Assembly: GCF_937425535.1 (NCBI RefSeq)
Contig: NZ_OW485601.1
Span: 3,331,501-3,395,500, forward strand
Length of the DNA stretch: 64,000 nucleotides
Direction of reading: 5' to 3'
From: Rhodovastum atsumiense
Lineage (GTDB): Bacteria; Pseudomonadota; Alphaproteobacteria; Acetobacterales; Acetobacteraceae
In this document: one piece after another, positions 55,722 to 64,000 of the stretch
Numbering within the stretch: position 1 is the first letter of the stretch
How the letters are laid out: each line of letters begins with the position of its first letter
Made by a program: the position numbers and the translations under genes
Notes under the pieces: model-generated
What the model was told of the DNA's origin: nothing
The model's input: only the letters and a program-made list of their open reading frames with translations
Databases searched by the model: none

Positions 55722-57488
55722 GTGACCGCTGACATGATCGAGACGGGGTTGCAGGACGACCTGCGAGCGCTGATGGACCTGCTGCGGGCGCCGGGAGAGA
55801 TGCTGGAGGAGCGGGTCGGCCGGATCGGTTCGCAGCTTTGCACGGCGGTGGAGGTGCTCGGACGGCTGACTGCCGCCTTCGAAGCGGTGCGCCTCGGGTT
55901 CGACCGGCCGGACGTGGCGGAGGCGATGGCGGACCTGACCCGCACCGCCGCGCATATTGCCGCGATGGCCGGGCAGATCCCGGCCGAGCGCCGGCATCTC
56001 GAGCAACTGGCCGCTTCGCTCGAGGACATGAGCGGGCGGATCACCCGCATGCGCACCACGGTCAAGGTGATCGAGGTGCTGGTGGTGAATGCCCGCATCG
56101 CCGCGGCCTATATCCACAACCAGCAGGTCGAGCTGTCGGTCTTCACCGGCGAGGTCAGCGAGCTGGCCGGCACCACGCGCCAGACCGTGGAGAACTTCGC
56201 CACCGGCCACCGCCGTCTGACCACTCTGGTGCGCCAGGCCCATGAAGGGCACACGCGCTTCGAGCGGGAGAACCTGCAGCGGCTGCATCAGGTGGCGGAG
56301 CGGCTGGGGACTGCGGTCACGGCGGTGGACACGCGGCGCGCCAACATGGCCACGGCCGCGGGCGACATCACCGTGCGCTCGCGGCGTATCGGCGAGCAGG
56401 TCGGAACCGCGGTGATGGCCCTGCAGATCGGCGACCGCACCCGCCAGCGCGTCGACCATCTCGTCGAAGCGATCGGCTTCCTGGTGGATCCTGCCGGCGG
56501 GGAAGGGACGGCGGCGGCGAACTGGCAGGCCGGGCTCACCCCGGAGGAGCAGGGCATGGTGGCGGCCTCGATCTGCCGCCTGCAGCAGGCGCAGTTGCGT
56601 AGCACGGTCGATGATTTCGACGCGGAGCTGCGGCGCGTGATCGGTGCGCTGGAGCGGCTTGCCGTCGATGTCGTGGATCTGGTCCGTTCCAGCACCGGTC
56701 TCTATGCCAGTGGCGACGCCGGGGAGGATGCGTTCCTGCAGCAGCTTGGGACCGAGATCACCCATGCCGAACAGTTGATGCGGCTTTGCGGCAGCAGCCG
56801 GGCGGAATTCGATGCCGTGGCCACGGAAGCCGCCGGCGTGCTGAAGGAATTGCTTGGCCAGGCCGGTGCGGTCGAGCTGATCGAAACCGACATGCGCCTC
56901 GCTGGCCTCAACACGGTGCTGATCTGCGGGCGGCTTGGCACGGACGGGCAGGCGCTGAAAGTCATCGCCGAGGAACTGAACGGTGCCGCGGGGGAGACGG
57001 TGCGGCAGGCGCAGGACGTGATCACCGGCATCCGCAGCGTGCAGGGTGAAGCGGCGGCGGTGGGGCAGGTGGCGACGGCGCAGAACGCGACCACGCTGGC
57101 GGAGCTCGACCAGCGCATGGGGGAGGCGTTGCGAATCCTGGAAGGGGTGTGTTCGGAACTTGGGGCGGCGCTGGGAATGCTGCGGGAAGACGGAGGCCGC
57201 CTGACCGCCCTGCTGCAGGAGACGACGGGTGGCATCGACATCCATACGGAATTCCGCCGGGCCATGGAGGCGGCGGCCGAGCAGTTGGGGCGTGTCGGCG
57301 CGGTGCCGGCCGTGCTTCCCGCCAAGGCCGCGGCGGCGAGCGAGCGTCTGCTCGGGGTGATCCGCGACCGCTACAGCATGGCGAGCGAACGGGAGATCCA
57401 TGATCCGCTGTCCGGCCAGACCGCGCCGGCCATGGCCGCCGCCGGAGGTGCAACCGCCGCGGCCGAGATCGACGACCTGCTGTTCTGA
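55722..57488 (+). CDS. Soluble helical chemotaxis protein with MCP-tip-like and CheZ-like features
   Basis: A 588-residue protein, last in the che operon, with no membrane segment. Two segments resemble the MCP signalling tip: 116-160 (VIEVLVVNARIAAAY through VFTGEVSELAGTTRQT, compare LALNAAIEAAR and FAVVAxEVRxLA) and about 388-430 (DMRLAGLNTVLICGRLG through ALKVIAEELNGAAGETV). Between them, LQIGDRTRQRVDHLVEAI has D238-x3-Q242, like the catalytic DxTxQ helix of CheZ. The last residues AAEIDDLLF, after an Ala/Gly linker, resemble the CheY-docking end of CheZ (VDDLLDSLGF). A CheY phosphatase or CheA-array component is therefore proposed. The start is GTG 55722 or ATG 55734. Confidence 0.6.
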   Translation: MTADMIETGLQDDLRALMDLLRAPGEMLEERVGRIGSQLCTAVEVLGRLTAAFEAVRLGFDRPDVAEAMADLTRTAAHIAAMAGQIPAERRHLEQLAASLEDMSGRITRMRTTVKVIEVLVVNARIAAAYIHNQQVELSVFTGEVSELAGTTRQTVENFATGHRRLTTLVRQAHEGHTRFERENLQRLHQVAERLGTAVTAVDTRRANMATAAGDITVRSRRIGEQVGTAVMALQIGDRTRQRVDHLVEAIGFLVDPAGGEGTAAANWQAGLTPEEQGMVAASICRLQQAQLRSTVDDFDAELRRVIGALERLAVDVVDLVRSSTGLYASGDAGEDAFLQQLGTEITHAEQLMRLCGSSRAEFDAVATEAAGVLKELLGQAGAVELIETDMRLAGLNTVLICGRLGTDGQALKVIAEELNGAAGETVRQAQDVITGIRSVQGEAAAVGQVATAQNATTLAELDQRMGEALRILEGVCSELGAALGMLREDGGRLTALLQETTGGIDIHTEFRRAMEAAAEQLGRVGAVPAVLPAKAAAASERLLGVIRDRYSMASEREIHDPLSGQTAPAMAAAGGATAAAEIDDLLF

Positions 57489-57631
57489 TCGCGGTTTATG
57501 CGTGGCCCGGAGTGGGCATGCCGCCTCGCCCTACATGGCATCGCCTGGATGGAAACCTCGACCGTCCCCCCAGGTCGGTCGCACCTTGCCACGGCAATAC
57601 CATGCCGACGCGGGCAGGGGTGCGAGCGTAA

Positions 57632-57657
57632 CCGGCAGGTCCAGGCGGACCTGCCGG
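57632..57657. terminator. Strong hairpin between the chemotaxis and glycan-modification operons
   Basis: Perfect 11-bp stem CCGGCAGGTCC / GGACCTGCCGG with a 4-nt loop in the 196-bp gap between two convergent transcription units. No T-run, but the position suits a bidirectional terminator. Confidence 0.55.
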
Positions 57658-57684
57658 AGGAATTATGGTTGATTCAGGAATGCA

Positions 57685-60114
57685 TCAGCATCCAACCAAC
57701 TGACGGGTGATCTCGTTTGGTTCGAACTGCGGGAAGCGCTCACATGCTTCATGGAACACGGCGCGCGCGTTCTCCTTGCGGCCCTGGTTGAGATAATAGA
57801 TGGCCAGCGTATGGAGAAAGATCATGCGGTTTTCGTCGTAATGGCAGCTTTCGATCATGCTCCGCAGCAGCGGAACGTTGGTGGCAACATCGGAATACCA
57901 TGACGAGTCGGCGCCAAAGCGCTCTCGCACCGTCTGCTGCGTGACGGGCTTCGTGCAGGTGAAGGCGACACTGCCTCCCCATTTGAGCTCGACATAGGTT
58001 TCGAAGTGGTCGGCCAGCCGCAGCATGGAAAGATGGATGTGTGGATGGAACTCGTGCACGAAATCCTGCTGGATCACGAGCGCCCCGGGCAGAAGGCGTG
58101 GGAAGAAGTTCCGGACTGTGTAATCGGTGACCACCAGGGCCTTGCAGAAATCCACTCCGAACAATTCGATCGGCTGGCTGTCCGGATAACCTGTCCGGGT
58201 GACGTCCCCAGGGCGAACCTGCAGCATGTCCTTTTCGTGCTGTAGATTTTCCTCAAACACCGGCAGGAAGCTGGTCTGCGGCTGGAAATGCCGGTTCGGG
58301 TAGTTTTCTTGCAGATGACGTAGGATATAGTCATCGTCGATCTGGAACATGTCGTAGACGCGGATCAGGCCCTGCGTATCGGCGTGTCCGTCGCGAACCG
58401 CCGGGTTGTGCCGCAGTCCTTCGACGAGGCTCAGTGTCGTGCCGCCGACAAAGCAGCCGCCATCGACGATGCTGCCGCGGAAGCCGAAGTTCCTGGCGGC
58501 ATGGAAGTAGAGCGCCCGGTCGCCAAAGGTCAGCATCGCCGGGAAGGATTTCAGGCGCTCGCTCGCGGTCGATGCATAGTCATCAAGGATGCGGGCCTGG
58601 AAGTTCTCGTTGTCGGCAAAGCGGTCATGTTCTGTGCGTTCACCCGGTTCCTCTGTCCTGGGGATTGTCTGATTACCGGTTGAAGCCCGTGCGTCGATCG
58701 TTGAAAGGTGAGCTGGTTGCGGCTCCATGTCGTGAGACCGGAGCCTTAGCAGAAGGCGGCGGGCAAAGCGTGCCGAAGGGGCGAGAACGGCGCGTACCTG
58801 CCGCGCACTTGCGGGGAAGCGGTTGCAGAAGCTGCGCGCCGGCCGGGTTACTCGCCAGAAGGTGCTGCGATTGATCGCCTGATAGCGTGCCTCGCTGTCC
58901 CGTGCGGCGGCTTCGGCCTGCCACAGGGCCGCCTCCAGTTCATGTAAGCTGGACTCAAGTTCCTGCACTCTGGCGGTATATCCGGTGTTTTCGGAGGTGT
59001 CGTGTCGTTCCGGTGTCGCCTGCTTGAGCATGCTGCGGTATTTATCGCACAGGAACAACGCCTCGTGGCCGCTGGCGGCTGCTTCCCGGCCTCGCTGTTC
59101 CGCTTGTTGCCGCGCCACGACGGCTGCTGCGGCAACTCGCGCGATCTGCGCTTCGCACGCATGCAGGTCCGCGTGCGCCACCACGAGCGCATCCTGAGTC
59201 TCCGCCAACTTGTGCTCGAGACTCGCCGTCTTGCTTTGTAGCGCAGATAACTCCGCGACTGCGGCATCGCGTGCGCGTTCAGCGGCGGCGAGATCTTGCC
59301 TGATTCTAACGGTCGCGGCGGTTTCCGCCTGCAGGGCGGTGCGTAGATCGGTGATCATGCTTGCACTGTTGTCATCCAACCTGCCGGATCGTGCCGCATC
59401 CAGGGCGATCAGGTTGACGGGAGTCCGCGCCACCACGATGTAGCCCGCACCCTCCAGCAGGGCGGTGAGAGCGTCCGCATTCCCGGGATGATAATGCTCG
59501 GAGGGCTCGGTCTGCACGATAGCCGGGCGCCAGCGCGTCCAGTCGAGCGTGCGCAGCACGTCCAAATCCATCCCTTCGATATCGATCGAGAGGAAGAGAG
59601 GGGCACGTCCGGCGAACTCACGCTCGAGCAACTCCGGCAACGACAGCGCCGGAACAGAAAGGCTCTCGCGCAGCGCAACCTTCCAACCCGGCCAATCCTC
59701 CACGAAACGTCGGTCGAGCGAGGTCAACTCGTCCTCTTCCGCGATATGAATGGTGGCGTCGCCGCCGCCCTGAGGCGTGATGGCAAGGTGCAGCACCAGA
59801 TCCTGGGGGCGGAAGCGGCGCAACTCATCAAGAAGCCGTGGATTGGCTTCCACCAGCACGCCGCACATGTTCAGGCGGCGATGCAGCAGGTAGGTGGTGC
59901 TGCAGGAAACCGGGTGGTTCGCGCCGATCTCTAGATAGCGCTCATGGCCGAGGTCCAGGCCCTCGCGTGCCGCCAGCGCGACCAGGAGCGCGCAGACGAT
60001 CAGGTCCTCAGCACATTGTCCGTAACTCTCGGTCGCGTAAACCGGAATATCCGGAACCTTCAGCCGATTGCCTGCAATGACTTCATAGATATGGGGGTTG
60101 AGGATCTGCGCCAT
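57685..60114 (-). CDS. Two-domain methyltransferase: FkbM-type plus TylF/macrocin-like, joined by coiled coil
   Basis: About 809 residues. The N-terminal 250 residues are an FkbM-family methyltransferase (YLEIGANHPVSCSTTYLL SAM motif; LFLSIDIEGMDLDVLRTLDW). Residues about 265-440 are coiled coil (heptad-rich QDLAAAERARDAAVAELSA, ending before FWRVTRPARS). Residues about 500-720 form a second SAM-type domain (FRGSIVDGGCFVGGTTLSLVEGL, then GALVIQQDFVHEFHPHIHL) like macrocin O-methyltransferase, and a short TPR-like end follows (FLHTLAIYYLNQGRKENARAVF). It would O-methylate surface sugars. The ATG at 60114 is 16 nt after the GT2 stop; an upstream GTG is an alternative. Confidence 0.8.
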   Translation of the reverse strand: MAQILNPHIYEVIAGNRLKVPDIPVYATESYGQCAEDLIVCALLVALAAREGLDLGHERYLEIGANHPVSCSTTYLLHRRLNMCGVLVEANPRLLDELRRFRPQDLVLHLAITPQGGGDATIHIAEEDELTSLDRRFVEDWPGWKVALRESLSVPALSLPELLEREFAGRAPLFLSIDIEGMDLDVLRTLDWTRWRPAIVQTEPSEHYHPGNADALTALLEGAGYIVVARTPVNLIALDAARSGRLDDNSASMITDLRTALQAETAATVRIRQDLAAAERARDAAVAELSALQSKTASLEHKLAETQDALVVAHADLHACEAQIARVAAAAVVARQQAEQRGREAAASGHEALFLCDKYRSMLKQATPERHDTSENTGYTARVQELESSLHELEAALWQAEAAARDSEARYQAINRSTFWRVTRPARSFCNRFPASARQVRAVLAPSARFARRLLLRLRSHDMEPQPAHLSTIDARASTGNQTIPRTEEPGERTEHDRFADNENFQARILDDYASTASERLKSFPAMLTFGDRALYFHAARNFGFRGSIVDGGCFVGGTTLSLVEGLRHNPAVRDGHADTQGLIRVYDMFQIDDDYILRHLQENYPNRHFQPQTSFLPVFEENLQHEKDMLQVRPGDVTRTGYPDSQPIELFGVDFCKALVVTDYTVRNFFPRLLPGALVIQQDFVHEFHPHIHLSMLRLADHFETYVELKWGGSVAFTCTKPVTQQTVRERFGADSSWYSDVATNVPLLRSMIESCHYDENRMIFLHTLAIYYLNQGRKENARAVFHEACERFPQFEPNEITRQLVGC

Positions 60115-60130
60115 TAGCGGGGTTCCGGCA

Positions 60131-61345
60131 TCAGCGGCGCCCACGGATGCGTGCGATCAGTCGGCGCAGCGGAAGCAGCCTGAGCCAGGCCCAATGCATG
60201 GGCCGGAGCAGCTTGCGGAGCCAGGAGGCAACGATGCCGATGTCCCGGACCCCTGCCTCGATGACTTCCATGCGCTCCTGGATGGTTTTCAGCTTTCCCC
60301 CAATTGCCGCCAGTTCCCCCCTGATGGCCTGCTGTTCCCACTTGATCTCTTCTTGCTTCCCGTTGATCGCCTCCAGCCATCCGTTAAGCGTGTCCAGCCG
60401 CCCCGTGATTTCCGTCGGGGGGGCTTTCGGCACACCATCCTGCATTGCCTGGCTTTGCGCGAACAGCACCGCCTGTACCGTCCCGAGTGTGGCCGGCTGC
60501 TCGGCGATTGCATTACGCAGGATGCTGTTGCGCAACAGGATATTTTGACGTTGTTGCTGTGCCTGCCCGTCGACGACGGTGTTTCCGTATGCCGCTCCGC
60601 TGCCGCGTACGCGCAGATGGTAATTGGCGAGGTTGCGGTCTAGGAAGTCGATCTCGCCCAGTAGCAGCAGCCGGATGTTGAATTCCCAGTCGCCCAGTAC
60701 CGGCAGGGCACCGTTGAACGGGCCGATCCGCTCCACGGCCGCGCGGCGGAACAGCAGGCAGATCGGCGGGAACCTGTTCTCCACCAGAAGGGCGGGTAGG
60801 TCGACCAGCGTCCTGTTGCTCCTCCTCACCGTCCGGTCGATTTCCTCGATATCGTCGTCGTCCAGCCGCTCGGTAACCTGCGTGCATCCGGTCACCACGC
60901 CGACGCAGTGCTCGTTCGCGGGGGCAGAGAGGAAGGCCGTGGTTGCCTCCAGGAACTCCGGGTGCCAGCTGTCGTCATCGTCGTGTACGGCCACGAATTC
61001 CTCGCGTCCCAGCGATAGGCCGGCATTGGAGGCGTTCTCCATGCCTTGGCTTGTCGCATGGTGCACCACGGTGAGCCGGTTCCCGAAGGCGGAATCGTAG
61101 TCGACGAGTAAGTCTTCCAGTTGCTCGCGGTTCCCACCGTCGTTCACCAAATAAAGATGCCAGTTCGGCGATGTCTGGCACAGCACGCTGGCAAGCGCCC
61201 GGTGGAGCAGCAGGGGGCGGTCCTTCGTCCGCATGATCACGGCGACACTGCCGGCCAACTCTGGTACGGGCTTACCGAGCGGTACCGTGCTTGGGAACAG
61301 GCGTGGCAGCGTCGGGGCGGCGCCTATGGAAGAAATCTTATTCAT
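60131..61345 (-). CDS. Family-2 glycosyltransferase with coiled-coil C-terminus
   Basis: About 404 residues. The GT-A fold is clear: VAVIMRTKDRPLLLHRALASVLCQTSPNW, GMENASNAGLSLGREEFVAVHDDDDSWHPEFLE (DxD region) and FRRAAVERIGPFNGALPVLGDWEFNIRLLLLGEIDFL. The last 100 residues carry a Leu/Ile/Gln heptad helix (RLDTLNGWLEAINGKQEEI...) and a basic end. The ATG at 61345 overlaps the stop of the HAD gene by 4 nt, which sets the start. Sugar donor and acceptor are unknown. Confidence 0.88.
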   Translation of the reverse strand: MNKISSIGAAPTLPRLFPSTVPLGKPVPELAGSVAVIMRTKDRPLLLHRALASVLCQTSPNWHLYLVNDGGNREQLEDLLVDYDSAFGNRLTVVHHATSQGMENASNAGLSLGREEFVAVHDDDDSWHPEFLEATTAFLSAPANEHCVGVVTGCTQVTERLDDDDIEEIDRTVRRSNRTLVDLPALLVENRFPPICLLFRRAAVERIGPFNGALPVLGDWEFNIRLLLLGEIDFLDRNLANYHLRVRGSGAAYGNTVVDGQAQQQRQNILLRNSILRNAIAEQPATLGTVQAVLFAQSQAMQDGVPKAPPTEITGRLDTLNGWLEAINGKQEEIKWEQQAIRGELAAIGGKLKTIQERMEVIEAGVRDIGIVASWLRKLLRPMHWAWLRLLPLRRLIARIRGRR

Positions 61346-63414
61346 GGAAACATTCTCGCCGAGCGTGGGTCGAGCCCGTCGCGGAAACTGTGCACCTTGG
61401 CCAGCACAACTTCCCGCCACTCCTGGTTTGCGGCTTGTTCCTTGGCGGCATCCTGCCAGGCCAACGCGGTCCCCCCGGGCCAATCCGTCCTCCATGGCCA
61501 GGGGGGCGCTTCGCCTTCAGCGGGGTCGGGAATGAGTGGCCGGAACTTCGAATGCTCGAATTCGACCGCGTGCACGATCTTTCCCAGCACGGTGCGTTCT
61601 TCGAGGGTCGGGCTGAGCGAAAGCCGTTCGATGGCGGCAAGTCCGGCTTTCCAGTCCAGCTGCTGCAGGATCGCCGTGCTGCTGTCCATGTCCGCAAACA
61701 ATCTGCTGACAGCTGCGACACTCGACTCCTGGAAGGGAGCAATCATGGCAGCGTGCTGTGCCCTCTCGATGGGAGAGTCTTGAAGGATCGGTGTCCATTG
61801 GCAGTCGGCCAGTCGGTACCCGATCGTGGATCCATGCGGTGCCACATGAAGATTCTCCAGGATGGCGACCGCGCTGTGCAAGCCGCGCCGTTCTTCAGGT
61901 GGCCAGAAATCGTTGGTGAAGCAGCCTTCCATCCAGCCGGTGAAGGGGCGGCGTGCATGCGCCCTTGGCCAAAGGCCGTAATAGAAGCCGAACAAGGCAG
62001 GGCGCTCCGTCCGGGGACCAAGCTGCCGGACGATCGAGGACTGCAGTGTGCCATGCCAGCCGATATCCACGATGCCGACCCTGCCCGTGGATGGCAGTGT
62101 CTGGTGGAGATAGCCCGCCGCCGCTTCGTGGAAAGGCTGTAACGCCCGAAGCACATCGGTCTGGTGCCGGGTCAACAAGTCACGGAAACGCCATGTTCCT
62201 TCAGGCCATTTTAGTAAAGTATCGAGTCCACCGAATTCTTGTGCTGCATCGGCACGCAGACGCTCGCATTGCAGCAGGTTCGAGCGTGACAGCAAAGTTC
62301 TGACCGGCAACTCGCCTGCCGCAAGCCGCTCCAGTGACCGCGCCGACAGCTTGCCGCGCTCCTCATCCAGCGCTGCCTCCGCAAGATTGAGCGCACGTCG
62401 CGAGACATACAGATAGCCGGTTTCGACTCCGGTGCGGGTGTCGCATCCTGCTGCCTTCCACGCGTGGTAGGGCAGCCACCCGTCGCGGGCGCAGAAGAAA
62501 AGATGGGTCAGTCGGTGCTGCCGGGCCTTTTCTTCCAGCCATCGGATGAAGGATCCGACGACGACAGCCCCCCAGGTCTCGCCGAGTCGGCGCATGAAGT
62601 CGGCCGGATCCCTCTCTGCATCCGCCGTGACGGGGCACGCGCCGGTACCGGTGGCTGGGTCTGCGAGCCGTGCCGCCCGCGCGAGGCGCGAGTAAGGCAG
62701 GATGGCAGGCGTCAGTGGTCCTCCCAGCCGACGGTCGGACCGTGCGGCGGAGAACAACCACCCGCCAATCCCGTGCTTGCGTGGCGAGGCGACGTCGCTC
62801 CACTGATCGTCGCCGATGTGCAAGATGCGTGCGCTTTCGCCGACCAGCTTCCGCAGCACGGCCCATTGTGAACCCGTCGCCTTCGTGCGCCCCGTCTCCG
62901 AGGAAACCAGCAGGCCCTCTGACGGGTCAAAGCCGCAGGCACGGAGCAGGCGGTCGATCTCGGCCCCGGGCAGATACATGTCCGATACGAAGACAACACG
63001 CCTTCCCTTCGCCCGTACCCGGGCCACGAGTTCGGCGATCTCCGGAACGGGGCGCAGGACTGAGGTTTCGGCGGCGATCTCCTCGTGCCAGATCGCCGCG
63101 CCATGCGGACGCAGCTCGGGTCGGAGGGGCCACAGGCATGCGTGGATGTCGGCAAGCGACACCTCCTCGCGCCCCGCGGCGCGGGCGAGGGCACGGGCTT
63201 CTTCCTCGGCGCGCTCGCGCAACCAGCCGAATCCATGGGCCACCGCACCGATAGCACCGACCAGCCGCTGTTCCGTCAGAGCAAAGACGTCAACAGGCGT
63301 TTCCAGGCACCGTGTAATCGCGGTGTCGAAGACGTCCACGGAAAGGACATCGAATCCGAGCCTGGGAAGCTCCGCGAGAAGACAGCCGTCAGGTTCCATC
63401 AGATCGACATGCAT
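61342..63414 (-). CDS. HAD-domain protein of a glycan-modification cluster
   Basis: About 690 residues. Residues 20-230 are an HAD fold with motif I VDVFDTAITR, motif II VVFVSDMYLPG, a Lys in GRTKATGSQW and motif IV ILHIGDDQWSDV. The rest (FFCARDGWLPYHAWKAAG, then GRVGIVDIGWHGTLQSSI and YGLWPRAHARRPFTGW) is a conserved second domain found in such proteins of capsule and glycan loci; its reaction is unknown. The frame is open to 63657, but I take ATG 63414, preceded by AGAAG, because the longer N-terminus has no HAD character. Confidence 0.75.
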   Translation of the reverse strand: MHVDLMEPDGCLLAELPRLGFDVLSVDVFDTAITRCLETPVDVFALTEQRLVGAIGAVAHGFGWLRERAEEEARALARAAGREEVSLADIHACLWPLRPELRPHGAAIWHEEIAAETSVLRPVPEIAELVARVRAKGRRVVFVSDMYLPGAEIDRLLRACGFDPSEGLLVSSETGRTKATGSQWAVLRKLVGESARILHIGDDQWSDVASPRKHGIGGWLFSAARSDRRLGGPLTPAILPYSRLARAARLADPATGTGACPVTADAERDPADFMRRLGETWGAVVVGSFIRWLEEKARQHRLTHLFFCARDGWLPYHAWKAAGCDTRTGVETGYLYVSRRALNLAEAALDEERGKLSARSLERLAAGELPVRTLLSRSNLLQCERLRADAAQEFGGLDTLLKWPEGTWRFRDLLTRHQTDVLRALQPFHEAAAGYLHQTLPSTGRVGIVDIGWHGTLQSSIVRQLGPRTERPALFGFYYGLWPRAHARRPFTGWMEGCFTNDFWPPEERRGLHSAVAILENLHVAPHGSTIGYRLADCQWTPILQDSPIERAQHAAMIAPFQESSVAAVSRLFADMDSSTAILQQLDWKAGLAAIERLSLSPTLEERTVLGKIVHAVEFEHSKFRPLIPDPAEGEAPPWPWRTDWPGGTALAWQDAAKEQAANQEWREVVLAKVHSFRDGLDPRSARMFP

Positions 63415-64000
63415 AAGTGTGCTTCTTTGTTGGCTCTGCTGCGGCTCAGGGAGCGGCGGCGGGATCGTGTCCTGGCGTGTCGGGATCGGCATGACGTCGA
63501 GCATTGCACGGGGATGGTCCGACAGCGCGGCTTTCGCTGAAATCGTCCAATAGATGGAGAAGCTTGCGATGCCCATATCCATGGGCACCAGCAACCAGAA
63601 CAGGATTCGGTGACGCCGGTTTGCTTGGTCGAGGCAAGAGACGTTCCACGCGCGCACTCGTTTGTATCACGCGCCTCACTCCAACCTGGACTCGATGCCA
63701 CAATGGCTTTCAGCGGTTGCCGCGTATCACTAACGAAGACCCGTGACCTTGGCAGCACAATCCCGATCATGTTATGGTTTCAGAACGGTTTTTAAGCGTT
63801 TTGCACGATTGATGTCAATCGCCTGACCTGGGGCGACGACAACGACTGTGGCGACCGTCCAGACATTCTAATCTTGACCATGAAGGCGGCGGCTCCGTGC
63901 ACACGATCGGCGGCGCTTCGTCCGGCCGCGAGGTGTTAGCTCGCTCACTGCGCCGTCCCGTCGTCAGGAGCTTATCTGTTCGCGAGCCACAGCATCGCTG
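63415..64000. other. Upstream region of the glycan-modification operon
   Basis: No credible gene is seen. The 63740-63830 part is markedly AT-richer and carries a promoter (63790-63818). The long untranslated leader this implies (about 370 nt) would shrink if the HAD gene starts at 63657 instead. Confidence 0.5.
63790..63818 (-). promoter_or_regulatory. Sigma-70-like promoter of the glycan-modification operon
   Basis: On the minus strand: TTGACA (63813-63818), a 17-nt spacer, then TTAAAA (63790-63795). The -35 is a perfect consensus match with optimal spacing and lies in an AT-rich patch. Transcription would start near 63783 and run into the HAD, GT2 and methyltransferase genes. Confidence 0.6.

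Noticed and set aside
63415-63657. N-terminal extension of the HAD protein to 63657
   Set aside because: The extra residues include a hydrophobic stretch and Pro/Gln-rich sequence with no conserved feature; ATG 63414 with AGAAG upstream is preferred, though not proven.

Overview
This is a GC-rich window with no rRNA or tRNA genes. Its gene content points to an alphaproteobacterium, most likely of the Rhodospirillales/Acetobacteraceae type; that placement is an inference. The support is the overall base composition, a CheA/CheW/CheY/CheB/CheR operon with repeated receptors, and a dispersed GC-rich hairpin repeat.

Positions 1-16273 (minus strand) hold the start of an ABC permease gene, a family-5 solute-binding protein, and a type II secretion system (T2SS). 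In transcription order the T2SS genes run gspE-F-H-I-J-L-M-(GspC/N-like)-D-K-O-lytic transglycosylase-gspG. They follow directly on a parvulin-like isomerase and three HupE/UreJ-type membrane proteins, and most junctions overlap by 1-11 nt, so the whole block reads as one long transcription unit. Divergent from it (16501-21556) are a secreted PHP-type DUF3604 protein, a small secreted protein and a membrane protein fused to a spermidine-synthase-like domain. An orphan GspC-like HR-domain protein follows at 21577-22083.

Positions 22345-32278 form a surface-adhesin locus. A TibC/Aah-type O-heptosyltransferase lies next to a 2521-residue protein built from strand-loop-strand repeats, the expected glycosylation target. 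The repeats are organised in near-identical 561-bp units. The protein ends in Ig-like and FG-GAP/VCBS-like modules and has neither a signal peptide nor an autotransporter barrel. An intact IS5-family element is inserted exactly at the stop codon, which its 3-bp target duplication preserves.

Positions 32660-35814 encode an esterase (minus), an OpgC-type acyltransferase and an SGNH-hydrolase-like partner (plus). Two small orphan genes follow.

Positions 36610-42682 (minus) are an iron locus: feoA, feoB, a Cys-rich FeoB partner, an HMA2-domain protein, two Pro/Gly/Tyr-rich membrane proteins, a P1B-type ATPase with the SCA membrane motif of subgroup P1B-6, and a small membrane protein. P1B-6 ATPases are the FezB component of ferrosome (iron-storage organelle) clusters, so this is a candidate ferrosome locus coupled to ferrous-iron uptake.

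Positions 43021-57488 (plus) are one chemotaxis operon: STAS-cheY-cheA-cheW-mcp-mcp-cheW-mcp-cheR-cheB-X. The three receptors carry three, two and one HAMP-like units and share a conserved C-terminal tail. X is a soluble protein with MCP-tip-like segments, a CheZ-like DxxxQ motif and a C-terminus resembling the CheY-binding end of CheZ.

Positions 57685-63414 (minus) are a surface-glycan or glycoprotein modification cluster: an HAD-domain protein, a family-2 glycosyltransferase and an FkbM/TylF-like double methyltransferase. A good sigma-70-like promoter lies upstream. A strong hairpin separates this cluster from the chemotaxis operon.
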